Made by a program: the position numbers and the translations under genes. Positions 41,168-51,372 of a DNA stretch of 64,000 bases are shown one piece after another. Under the pieces are notes generated by a model that was not told the DNA's origin, searched no databases, and saw nothing but the letters and a program-made list of their open reading frames with translations. Source of the stretch: Hemibagrus wyckioides (Eukaryota; Chordata; Actinopteri; Siluriformes; Bagridae); the NCBI RefSeq assembly GCF_019097595.1, contig NC_080715.1, forward strand, positions 10,311,573-10,375,572, read 5' to 3'. The first letter of the stretch is position 1; each line of letters begins with the position of its first letter.

Positions 41168-41479
41168 ACTTGTATTTTTGTATTTTTTTTTTTTACAAAA
41201 ATCTATGAAAATAATAATATAAAAAAAATTAAATCAAACATAGTCAACCTAATTTCATATTCAAACTTGGTTTTGAAAATAGATCTGGGCCATTTCCTTA
41301 GATCACAGTATTTCAAAACTGCAGTAATTACCTTGAAAAGTCTGAAAGAAAAGTGAAATTAAAGGAATGTTTCCAAATCCATTAAATGTCAGTCCCTCAG
41401 TAGGAGGCCCACATATCTCTGTGCATGTGTGTGTGTGTGTGTGTGAATATGTCCCTGTCCTTTTTATGCATTGCCACTT

Positions 41480-41890
41480 TGTTTTACCTTCATTCTCCCA
41501 AGTCACCCAGTTCAGTCCACCTGACCAGAGTCACCCCAACATCCTCATCCAGGTCTCCTCAGATTTGGGTCATTGCCCCAGCCGATCCGGCGGCCTCGCT
41601 CGCCTTTAAAGTTGGGTGTAGGCCCTGGAGTGCTCTTCTGACGAGAAGGAGATACTGTGATGAGGGCTGCATGGAGAAATGCACTCCTGGCACGCTTGCC
41701 TGAGCATTTTAGCACAGAGGTCAACACTGGGGTCGTCCCAATCCCACAGTATCTCTCCCTCGTCCCCAAACTTCAAAGACTGCTATTCCACAGAGTAATC
41801 TACCTGAGAGCAGCTCTCGCTCTCCTGAGGTCAGGCTGCTGGCATTCTGCGAGGCTAGATCCTCTCAGGTCCTACCACACACAGATTTTT
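41480..41890. other. GC-richer island, function unknown
   Basis: Unique sequence that is open in several frames on both strands (for example 41657-41899 +, 41545-41769 -) but matches no protein I recognise. It could be a non-coding element or a remnant of a lost gene or transposon. Confidence 0.3.
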
Positions 41891-42314
41891 GAGCTGTGAT
41901 GGTTACAAATGACCCTACTGCATTCCCAAAGTATTTATGATGCAATTAACTGCGGTTGTCAGCAACAAGATGATAATTTCCACCATATTTTTCCCCCTTA
42001 GTGATTAAAGAGCATTCGATCCCTCATATAAACATTACAAATGTAATATATGAGGTACTGTCCGCTTTTAAAATCTGTGCATAAACCATTACAACGTATC
42101 AGTCACTCTCCCCACGGGAGGCAAAATATATTTCACAGGATTAAAAGAGGCTTGCTGAAGCACTGAAGCTCTTATCCAAGAAACACACACACAAAACCAG
42201 TGTGAAGACGAGACACCAGGCCATATGTTATTTGCAATGATCCAAAGCATCTTGTCTTGTCCTTTTCACACACTCGCAATGAATTATGTATCCAGCATGA
42301 TTTATAGGTCTCAG

Positions 42315-42318
<4 letters not shown>

Positions 42319-42351
<33 letters not shown>

Positions 42352-42380
42352 ACTCACTCACACACACACACACACACACA
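42319..42380. repeat. (CT)n, (CACT)n, (CA)n compound array
   Basis: CT then CACT then CA dinucleotides without a gap. Confidence 0.95.
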
Positions 42381-42394
42381 TTCCAAAGGGAGTC

Positions 42395-42560
42395 AAGAGG
42401 GAATACCAAAATTGCTCAATTTACGAAAGTAATTAAAACCATCCCTGATCAATATTTATCCGGAGTGGACGGTGTTCAGGGATTTTACTGGCTGTCTGAA
42501 GGGCCAGGTGACTGCATGAGGGGTTTTCAGAGATACCTGAAGTTTCCAACATGATGCATC
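42395..42560. other. Candidate conserved non-coding element
   Basis: 'ctcaatttacgaaagtaatt' and 'ctgatcaatatttatccgga' in unique sequence just left of the Tc1-like fragments. Confidence 0.3.
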
Positions 42561-42729
42561 TCAGCGTCCATGCATCCTTATTTCATTCACCTTGGACAAA
42601 TGTGGTACCATTAACAGAGGTTTGTTATGAGAATTAAAATGTTAAGTTGCATTAGATGTTGAGTTTTGAGTTGGAGAGTGACACTGGATAACAACACAAC
42701 AATAAGTTAGGAACAGGGAAAACATATTG

Positions 42730-43163
42730 ACCTACAGCTATGTCCATGGACAGTGACAGTTTTTGTAATTTTGCCACAATCGAACTGAAATGAAGCAAGA
42801 GGTGATAGTATAGACTTTCAGTTTTAATTTAAGTTGTTTACACTGTTTTATACAGTCCTTCCATTTCCATTGGATGAATAGTAATTGGATAAACTAACAT
42901 AATATTTGGAATATTTTTTGAATATTCCATTTGGAATATTTTTTGAATATTGAAACCTATGGACATCACCAAATGCTACCAGTCCTTTACTATAGTTGCT
43001 GCTTGATTGTGAGCATTTTTGTCTTTAGTTTTGTCTTCAGTAAATAAAAAGCATGCTCACCTGAATTGAGGTCATGTGACCTCAGTATTTCAGATATTTC
43101 AGTTCTTTGCCTTAAGATTTGACTCTTCGCCTGCTTGTACAGTACGTTTTTGGCCATTATCCA
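42730..43163 (-). mobile_element. Tc1-like element of a second family (C), truncated
   Basis: Blocks such as 'acagtttttgtaattttgcc', 'gactttcagttttaatttaa', 'cctatggacatcaccaaatg' and 'gcatgctcacctgaattgag' match a widespread teleost Tc1-like element on the minus strand. It is cut exactly where the family-A copy at 43164 begins. A ~22-bp direct repeat, TTTGGAATATTTTTTGAATA plus two bases, occurs at about 42906 and 42931. Confidence 0.6.
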
Positions 43164-43783
43164 TCTGATCAGCCATTAAAACCACCTGCCTAATATCATG
43201 TAGATCCTTCTTGTGCCACTAAAACAAATCTGACCCATTAAGGCATGGACTCCACAAGACCTCTGAAGGTGTACTATGGTATCTAGCACTTAGATGTTCA
43301 CAGCAGATCCTGTAAGTTGGGAGGTGGAGTCTCCATGGATCAGACTTGTTTGTTCAGCACATCCCACAGATGCTCTATCAGGCTAATTTGGAGGCCAAGT
43401 CAAAACCTTGAACTTTTTTATCATTGTCTTCAGCTGAAGAAAGGAATACAGTTACCATAAAAGGGTATTATTGGTCTGCATCAATGTTTACATCAAATTA
43501 ACATCAACATGAATGCCAGGACCCAACGTTTCTCAGCATTTTGATAGGTTCTACCCACTAAATACTGGGGAAATCTTCTATTTTGGAGACCCAGTCATCT
43601 ATCCATCATAATTTATCCATTATCAAAGTCAGAGCCTTACACCTGCCCATTTTTTCTGCTTCTAACACATCAATTTCAAGAACTGTCTAATATATCACTC
43701 CCCTTGACAGATGACATTGTAACGAGATAATCAATGTTACTCATGCCACATGTCAGTGGTTTTAATGTTAGAGCTGATATCAA
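43164..43783 (-). mobile_element. Tc1-like transposon family A, internally deleted copy
   Basis: Both ends are visible as an imperfect inverted repeat: CTGATCAGCCATTAAAACCA on the left and its complement near 43757-43783 on the right. The left part (to about 43410) is the transposase C-terminal region and the right part (from about 43640) the 5' leader, so the middle is deleted. It adjoins the family-C fragment on its left. Confidence 0.7.
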
Positions 43784-44454
43784 TGATCTTAAATAAATGA
43801 ACCTTAATATTTAATTGACAGGAGTGACTAGATGCATCAGTTGTTGTACATTTTTGATTGTTACCACAGTAGTTGCTTTAATGTAGTCGTTAATGTATTT
43901 ACTTAGAGGAAACTCATTTTCTTTTTTCAAAGGTATTTTTTTCTAATAAGGATACCTATAATGATAAACAAAACCTGAGTGAGCTTTCTGTTCCCTTTCT
44001 TTATTTCATCGATATATATGAGATTCTTGTGAAATCCGCTTTTGCACATTGTTCACAGACTGTCCATCTTTTATTGATTATTTTTTATTACAATTTGCTT
44101 TCCTGGTGCTTATTAGTATTAGTCAAAAAATTCTGTACAGCCAAGATCGAGAGACACAGGCTTTTATTTGCATATATGTAAATGTTTATACGCAGTATGA
44201 ATTGACAATTAGATTGATTAAAAACTAGCAGAAAGACTGAAAACTTTCTGAACTGCATGAAGAGTTAAAGCATCTTGTAGCTAAGACAGTGATGTGACTG
44301 AGGAACCCAATAGTGCCATTAGCTATAGATAGTACTCTGGTCCAATTGTTGATTGTCCCCATTTTTCTCTTTTTTTTCCAGTTTTGTTTATCCATGCTTT
44401 CTGTCATATTTTTTTCCCACAAACTGTCTCAATTATTCCCTATAACTCTCCTTT

Positions 44455-44830
44455 AATCCCCGTAGGCAGACATCTTTGGAAAAATAACTCCAAACACACT
44501 TGTTTCATGATAATTAGGCCAAAACAATTGAAAACCCAGAAGAATTTTGTTGTTCTCTCATGAAAAGTTTCTGTTTTTTGGGGACGTTTATAGACGACAG
44601 CGTCTCTTGGGCCAGTTTGAGATATTGCCTCTCTAAGGTGGGATTTACTAATGACGTCTCATTTCAGAGAAATTCCCCATTCATTTGGTTTTAATAAAGC
44701 TTTTATCAAGAGTGGAGTGTCTGCAATTTTTTGCAAAAGTATATTCTGGGAAATAAATGCTATAAATAAAACATTTGTGTGGTAATTAGGCCAAAACATC
44801 AAAAAGAGGTCTGTTCAAGTCTCATGAAGG
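44455..44830. other. Candidate conserved non-coding element with repeated homeodomain block
   Basis: The 16-mer TAATTAGGCCAAAACA occurs at 44511-44526 and again at 44783-44798 in otherwise unlike sequence. Confidence 0.35.
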
Positions 44831-45789
44831 TTTGCTCTGATGGCTTTCTGGAGAATCTTTCAATAACCCTGATATAGGAGTGCCATTTTCATCCTTACCC
44901 CAGAGGTGCAGCTCCCCATAAGCCTGGAAAATTCTCCCCATGTGTACAGATTGTGTTAGGTGAGAGATGTACCGATGACTTTTTGACTCGGACACTGCGC
45001 CGTACTCCAGAGCTCAGCCCAGTCCAAGCAGAAGGATTTATTTTTCTGTTCCTGATGCTTGTTTATAGCAGTCAGCAATGCAGGAAAAATATTGAAGGAG
45101 AGCTCTAGCCATGTAGGCTCAGGCATTTATTTATTTTTTCCCCACTTCTTGCTTTATCTCTCTCTTTAACACACACACTCACACCCACTCACACAGAAAA
45201 CTAATAACATGAGCCTGACCCTCTGTCTAGGTGCAATCCCACTTGTCAGGATCTCTACAATCTCAACCAATCACTGGTTTGTCTCAGTTATCAGGAATAA
45301 ATGTGGAGGGAAAAAGAAAATTAAACAATATAAAACTAAGAGTAGTTAATCCAAACTGAATTAAAAGAAGAAAAAAAATGTTATGAGATTGAAAAAAATG
45401 TTCTGAGTAGCTAGAAATAAATCCATGATGGTGTGATCTCGAAGTAGTGCTGCTTTTTAAACAATTATTGTCAAAAGAATGAAACACTCACATGCCAGAG
45501 TCTAAATTTAAGCATTTAATTAAATAAAATTTATATAAGTATTGTGAAAAAATTATTTAATGTGCAATAATAATAATAACAATAATAATCATAATACACT
45601 TCTTTCTAGTTTAAATGATCATTTGGCATGGAACAATTGTTATTGCGCCCAAATTATGAATTAAAATAATTAAATGTAATGTGTAAACACGTTTAGACGA
45701 CACAAATAACAAATAACTTTTACTAAGAAATGCTTTTATTCTGTAATAATAATTTTACCATCCTCATTATCCTCTTTTCCTCTATAAGC

Positions 45790-46085
45790 AGACAACAATT
45801 ACTCTAAATACTTGAAACATTTTGGTAAAGAGCCCTGTCGTACTGTTAAAAGACATCTGGAGACCTTTTCTCTGAGCCTGGTGCTGTCCCGAGCTCCAGC
45901 CCCATCCTCCAAACCCATAAAGCAGCTGAGATTAATTGAAGAGGAATTGCACGCACACGAAGAGGCCATATTAAGCATAGTTAATGAGTAGCACACCTTA
46001 TTGGGAAAAATGTGATGCCCTCGGGGCTGAGTGCGAGACGCTGGCCACCCATAAACCAGGGGAAGGAGAGGAATAAGAGCTGTGA
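45790..46085. other. Candidate conserved non-coding element
   Basis: 'cagctgagattaattgaaga', 'gaattgcacgcacacgaaga', 'gccatattaagcatagttaa' and 'cttattgggaaaaatgtgat' in unique sequence; ends at the TAGAA arrays. Confidence 0.35.
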
Positions 46086-46169
46086 AAAAGCTCAGGTAAG
46101 ATTTTTTATGTTTCTCTACAACATAAAAATTAGAGACAATAGAATAGAATTAAGTAGGGCACAACTGAA

Positions 46170-46690
46170 CATTAGAATAGAATAGAATAGAAACCAGGAA
46201 AGAAGAGGAAAGAATAAAAAGCCAAAAGTGAAAAAGAATTCTAGAATCTAGAATTTTAAAGCGCAGTGAAATTCCTTTTGTTGCATATACCATCTTAGGA
46301 ATAGAATAGAATAGAATAGAATAGAATAGAATAGAATAGAATAGAATAGAATAGAATAGAAATACAGGCAAACAAATATTATAGGAGAGAGGAGGATAAG
46401 TCAAGAAGCTGAGAAGCCATGAAGATGGAATAAATAGAATAGAATAGAATAGAATAGAATAGAATAGAATAGAATAGAATAGAATCAATACAGGAGGGCA
46501 GGAGAGAGAGAGGAATAAATGGAGAGGATACAGTAAAATGGCATGGAGAATAGAATAGAATAGAATAGAATGTAGACAGGAAAAAAGAGGCAGAGAGGAG
46601 AAGATGATAAGTCAGGAAGTCATATAGAATAGAATAGAATAGAATAGAATAGAATAGAATAGAATAGAATAGAATAGAATAGAATAGAAA
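46170..46690. repeat. (TAGAA)n arrays with interspersed unique blocks, cluster 1
   Basis: Five TAGAA/AGAAT arrays (46173-46191, 46299-46362, 46434-46485, 46547-46571, 46625-46689) are separated by blocks of about 55-110 bp. Two of the blocks recur in cluster 2 (48119-48600): the 'aaaccaggaaagaaga...gttgcat' block and the 'gcaaacaaatattataggag' block. Confidence 0.9.
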
Positions 46691-46789
46691 GCGGACAGGA
46701 GAGAAGAGGAGGAGACGAGTGGATGAAGAGTCCATGCTCAGTGGTATTAATAAGTTTGGGTTGGAAGCAGAGAGTAAATGTCACACACG

Positions 46790-47235
46790 GCTCTCCCAAT
46801 TCTTCAGGGCGATTTTTCTACAGTACAGGAAGCACACTAATCCTGCTGACACACCTAGAGAAGGTCAAAGTTGGTCAGTGAGCCAAGAAATACTCTATCA
46901 AAGTTTCCTTCCTCGGCCACCGGCGCCCGTATAAATCGTGGAATTAGTGTATTGATTCGAGAAGGCACCGTCCAGCAATCACTTCCCCGGCCTTGACAAC
47001 ATGATTTTATCCTAGTTTTCCTGTATGATTACGCGTTGTGTTTGAGTTATTCTCCAAACATAGGAAGTGACAGGCACAATTTGCTCAATAAAAGAAGTCA
47101 GTCGAGGATGCAATCAGACACTGAGGATCAGTTTCAGTGCGTGGAGAGAAGACTGCAACAGCTACAAACCAAATTCAGTCATCAATACGGCCCTAAAAAT
47201 GACTTTTTCTGCAGGTCATTACTGTACATATAGTT
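46790..47235. other. Candidate conserved non-coding element between the TAGAA clusters
   Basis: Unique, CpG-containing: 'ggcgcccgtataaatcgtgg', 'attagtgtattgattcgaga', 'gtatgattacgcgttgtgtt'. Flanked by two related repeat clusters. Confidence 0.35.
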
Positions 47236-47694
47236 CATTTTTGCAGAATATGGGACAGATAGGCAGTAAATCCTACATCTGAAGACTTTTTATTGTAGCA
47301 AATTCTAGATTTTATGTTCAAGCAAGTTCTAGTAAAAGAAAAGGGAAGTTTTAGTTTAAACCAATAATCGAATTAATGTGACATAAGATAGTTAAATGTT
47401 AAATCAATCCCCCAAAATTTATGAAATTAATTCTGAATAAATTTTATTCAGCACCATTGAATGCTTTATTGGTAAATCTGCATGCACCCATTATATGCAC
47501 CTAAATATTAATGCAACCATTCAAAGAAATAGACAACAACATACAATGGAGGCCAAGTGTGAATTTCCTGTGAGAAGCCATTTTTAGCATTAACTATGGA
47601 ATCATTTTCTGAAAGGAAAGCTTCTTGCTGCATTATTTTTTTCCCTTATTCACTTCAAAAGAAAGAAAGACTTGTTTTACTGACATTTCACAAC

Positions 47695-47810
47695 ATGAAG
47701 GCGACTATAACGGGATAAAATGTACAAAACATGGCAACTTATTGTTGTTTCAGAGGAATAAAACACTATGAGATATGCTTCTGTTGAAAAATGATCATAT
47801 TCAGAATGGG
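47695..47810. repeat. Possible diverged dispersed repeat, copy 2
   Basis: Partner of 36300-36470. The best block is 'ctataacgggataaaatgta'. Confidence 0.35.
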
Positions 47811-48118
47811 ACCTTGGTGCCAGGCTGCATCACATTACGCCATAGTAGATTGTTTTCCTATATATCATCAAGCCTCATAATGGTTTGTTCTTGACTTACA
47901 GTGTCTTTGAACAAAGCTCACATATCTTTCTCTTTCTTTTTTTCTAACTGGTAGAACTACAATACAAGATGCAGCACTATTAACCAGTCCACTACATTCC
48001 TAATCAAACATGTGCAAGTAAGAAAGGTAAGAACGTTAACCCCGCCCCGACCTTAACCTTCATTAATATTCATATGAACGTGAGTCATGTAAGTTCTGAA
48101 TTTGTTAGATGAAGTCAT

Positions 48119-48600
48119 ATAGAATAGAATAGAATAGAATAGAATAGAATAGAATAGAATAGAATAGAATAGAATAGAGACTGAAAGGAGCAGAAACAAG
48201 GAAATAAGAATAAAAAGCCAAAAGAAACTAAAGAGAAACTAGAATCTAGCACATTAAAATTCTTTTTGTTGCATGTCCCAGCTTAGGAATAGAATAGAAT
48301 AGAATAGAATAGAATAGAATAGAATAGAATAGAATAGAATAGAATAGAATAGAGACTGAAAAGAGCAGAAACCAGGAAAGAAGAATGAAAAACCAAAAGA
48401 GAATCTAGAATCTAGCACAGCGAAATTCTTTTTGTTGCATGTCCCAGCTTAGGAATAGAATAGAATAGAATAGAATAGAATAGAATAGAATAGAATAGAA
48501 TAGAATAGAATAGAATAGAATAGAATAGAGGCAAACAAATATTATAGGAGAGAGGAGGATAAGTGAAGAAGCTGAGAAGCCATGAAGATCAAATGGAATG
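48119..48600. repeat. (TAGAA)n higher-order repeat, cluster 2
   Basis: Three arrays (48119-48178, 48287-48353, 48453-48528) are each followed by a block. The first two blocks are near-copies of each other and of 46190-46297 (GCAGAAACCAGGAAAGAAGA, TCTAGAATCTAGCACAG, TTCTTTTTGTTGCATGTCCC). The last (48530-48589) copies 46367-46426. A unit of about 170 bp is therefore repeated tandemly. Confidence 0.9.
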
Positions 48601-48787
48601 CAAGAATGTTTCCTTACTAGAACTCATTTAGGAAGCTAAGAACCACTTGAAGAACCTTCAAAAATCCCTTTTTGTAAGTCTAACTGCGGGAGTAAAGATG
48701 GTGAAAATGGAGCTAGAACATCTTTACTGACGTTACAGCACCAGGGGATTTTCCTCTTGCAAAATTTCCATCTATGGTGTAACTCTT

Positions 48788-49437
48788 TGGGCGCGTCTCG
48801 ATCAGCTCTCTAGCTCCCTAGATGGAATATCGTGTACACAAGTTGGGGCACTCTCTGGCTCACTACAATTTTGGACACTGAAGACTCATTTTCAGGTGAC
48901 AAGAAGTTGACCCATAACACCCAAACATATAAAATATTTAACTTTTATATGTCATATAAATTTGTTTGCTTACAGGCATTTCTATCATGCAGTTCAGTTT
49001 CCGACATGGTACAGTTTAAAGCAGGATCCTAAGGTAGCTAGTGGAATTTTCTTCAATTGTTTAATTTTTTCAACACTTAAAAGTCATTCGGCTCAAGCAG
49101 CCGTAAATAGAACGGTAAAAGTCATAAGTGATCGTTTGAGAGCTACAGCAACAATAACAAGCTACTTACATTTGTGGATAAAGATGGTTGAGAGTTCATC
49201 TGCCATTTGTTTTTGAGTTGAGAGGCTTCAGACAAGGTATGACATCATTTCCAGTTAGGGAACATAGTGAGTGTGCATCGATGCTCCCTGGTTTTTGTGG
49301 TGCATTCTGGGATTTTTTAGGGAGCGAACGTGCACTGAAAAGATTTTGCGAATGAGAGCGAGAGAGAGAGAGAGCCCTTAAAATGGCTGACTCTGTAATC
49401 GGCGCCCTGAACTAGGAAGCTGATTGAGACTCACCCA
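48788..49437. mobile_element. Non-autonomous DNA transposon, ~650 bp, inverted ends
   Basis: The left end TGGGCGCGTCTCGATCAGCT is repeated inverted at the right end as AGCTGATTGAGACTCACCCA (imperfect, about 80 percent over 30 bp). The interior has no transposase frame. The right half includes 'tgcattctgggattttttag', typical of a fish dispersed element. Superfamily not assigned; no clear target-site duplication seen. Confidence 0.6.
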
Positions 49438-49719
49438 TAGAAAAATGGGCTTCTCAGAGGTTCTTGATGAAGGATTATTATGTTCATAAAAGTTCTCAGT
49501 TGAATAATAAACCCTGCTCTAGGTCTGGACTATAAGGATTTTTCATTCCTAAGATTGCAACACTGGGGAAAATTAAGTGTGCTCTTCGAAATGGTTTCAA
49601 GTAGAATGCCATTAAATAGCTAGACCCTCTTTTGTGAGAATGGAATGATTAAAATGCTTAAGAAACATTATAGCTGTACATCCACAATACGCTTTAAAAA
49701 TCACTTTTTTGCAGTATAG

Positions 49720-49925
49720 AAATACATATTCTCAGCGCCCCAGCAGCACCCGGCCATGGGAAAAGCAATATTGCCTCCAAGCGCTGATTGATGTACTCCC
49801 TCCGTTTATAATCTCATTTGGAATGGCTTTCTCTCTTCCTACTGTATGTCTGTCACTTTGCTGCTTGTATTTCATTACACTAGATTGATACTCTCCAGTA
49901 AACAAAATCTCAGAGCACAAAAAAA
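49720..49925. other. Candidate conserved non-coding element
   Basis: 'gcaatattgcctccaagcgc', 'tgattgatgtactccctccg' and 'tataatctcatttggaatgg' in unique sequence. Confidence 0.3.
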
Positions 49926-50322
49926 ATGCCTTAAGCCTTTCTAATAGGACTCATTAATGCTGGTTTATGGTTATGTCCATCACTGTAGCACTGTTTCATA
50001 AATATCTGACAAACACCTTCGACAGGAGAGACCTGTCAGAATGCTGTACGGCTATGATCATGTAACACTTCAGTAATAAATAACAAGTTTGTGGTCATTG
50101 TTGTATTTCATTGTCTCTTTTGCTAAGTTCTTTATATTGCCCAGTCTTAGAGAGGAATGTCGATGTTTCATTCGAGTTTCAGATTAAAACAGCAGAGAAA
50201 CTGACAGCAGGGTTATGATTTTTCTGTAAAGTGACACATGACAGGACAAAAGGGCTAGGGGTCAGAGTGCGGTGAGTCTGGGGGCAACAGTTCAAGTGGA
50301 CCGAGTCATCCATTCCTTAAGA

Positions 50323-50338
50323 GAGAGGGAGAGAGAGA

Positions 50339-50385
<47 letters not shown>

Positions 50386-50386
50386 T
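50323..50386. repeat. (GA)n array
   Basis: Interrupted GA array. Confidence 0.95.
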
Positions 50387-50801
50387 GAATTGTTTGTGAA
50401 TTCAGTGTCTATTATTCATAATCATTCGGTACTCAGGAACACACACTTGCAGAACAAGTACATGCATCAGGTGAAAATAGCATTTCTAAGAAGCAGCAGA
50501 TATTATGTTGTATTTTATGGTTAAAAATGTCATGCTCAGCTGGAAGATGAGAAAAGTGCTCAAAAACATCTTTTACCACATACTGTCATGTCACACCCTC
50601 TTTCAAGGAAAACAAGAGATGCCTTTAGCTCAGGAGTGTCAAAATCATTTTAAGTAATATGTCACACTACAGTTAGTCCAATGTCATGCAGGCTGGACGC
50701 AAAAAAGAATCAGGTTGGTGACCAAAACACATCAACAAGACCAATTAAACATGTTTGCACCTTGGCGGTTCCACACTAAAAAGTGAAAAAGTGATCATAG
50801 T

Positions 50802-50877
<76 letters not shown>
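50802..50877. repeat. (TA)n array
   Basis: About 75 bp of TA ending at the left end of the Tc1-like copy at 50884. Tc1 elements insert at TA, so the array is a plausible target. Confidence 0.95.
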
Positions 50878-50883
<6 letters not shown>

Positions 50884-50886
<3 letters not shown>

Positions 50887-51372
50887 CCATCAGGCATGAC
50901 ATTATGAATACTGACAGGGGAAGTGAATAAAACATCATGGCACCTGTTAGTGGGTGGGATATATTAGGCAGCAAGTGAACATTTTGTCCTCAAAGTTGAT
51001 GTGTTAGAAGCAGGAAAAATAGACAAGCGTAAGGAGTTTGACAATAAGCCAAATTGTGATGGCTAGATGACTGGATCAGAGCATCTCCAAAACTGCAGTT
51101 CTTGTGGGATGTTCCTGGTCTGCAGTGGTCAGTATCTATCAAAAGTGGAAGGAACAGTGGTGAACCGACAACAGGGTCATGGGCGGCCAAGACTCACTGA
51201 TGCACATGGGGAGCAAAGACTGGCCTGTGTGATCCGATCCAACAGACGAGCTACTGTTGTTCAAATTGCTGAAAAAGTTTCTGAAAGAAAGGTGTCAGAA
51301 TACACAGTGCATGGCGTGTCAGGGTTGTTTTGGCAGCAAAAGGGAGACATAATGTTATGCCTGATCGGTATA
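50884..51372 (+). mobile_element. Tc1-like transposon family A, MITE-like deletion copy with both ends
   Basis: The left end ATCAGGCATGACATTATG (50889-50906) pairs with the right end CATAATGTTATGCCTGAT (51348-51365), about 20 bp at roughly 90 percent, with TA-rich flanks. The + strand carries a leader and the transposase N-terminal region: GRPRLTDAHGEQRLACVIRS, then NRRATVVQIAEKV, a Tc1 helix-turn-helix. It joins near 51310 directly to the last ~60 bp of the element, so the catalytic core is gone. The copy abuts a long TA array on the left. Confidence 0.8.

Noticed and set aside
46150..48600. Regular repeats with spacers as a CRISPR-like array
   Set aside because: The 'repeats' are TAGAA microsatellites of variable length and the 'spacers' are copies of each other; the host is a vertebrate.
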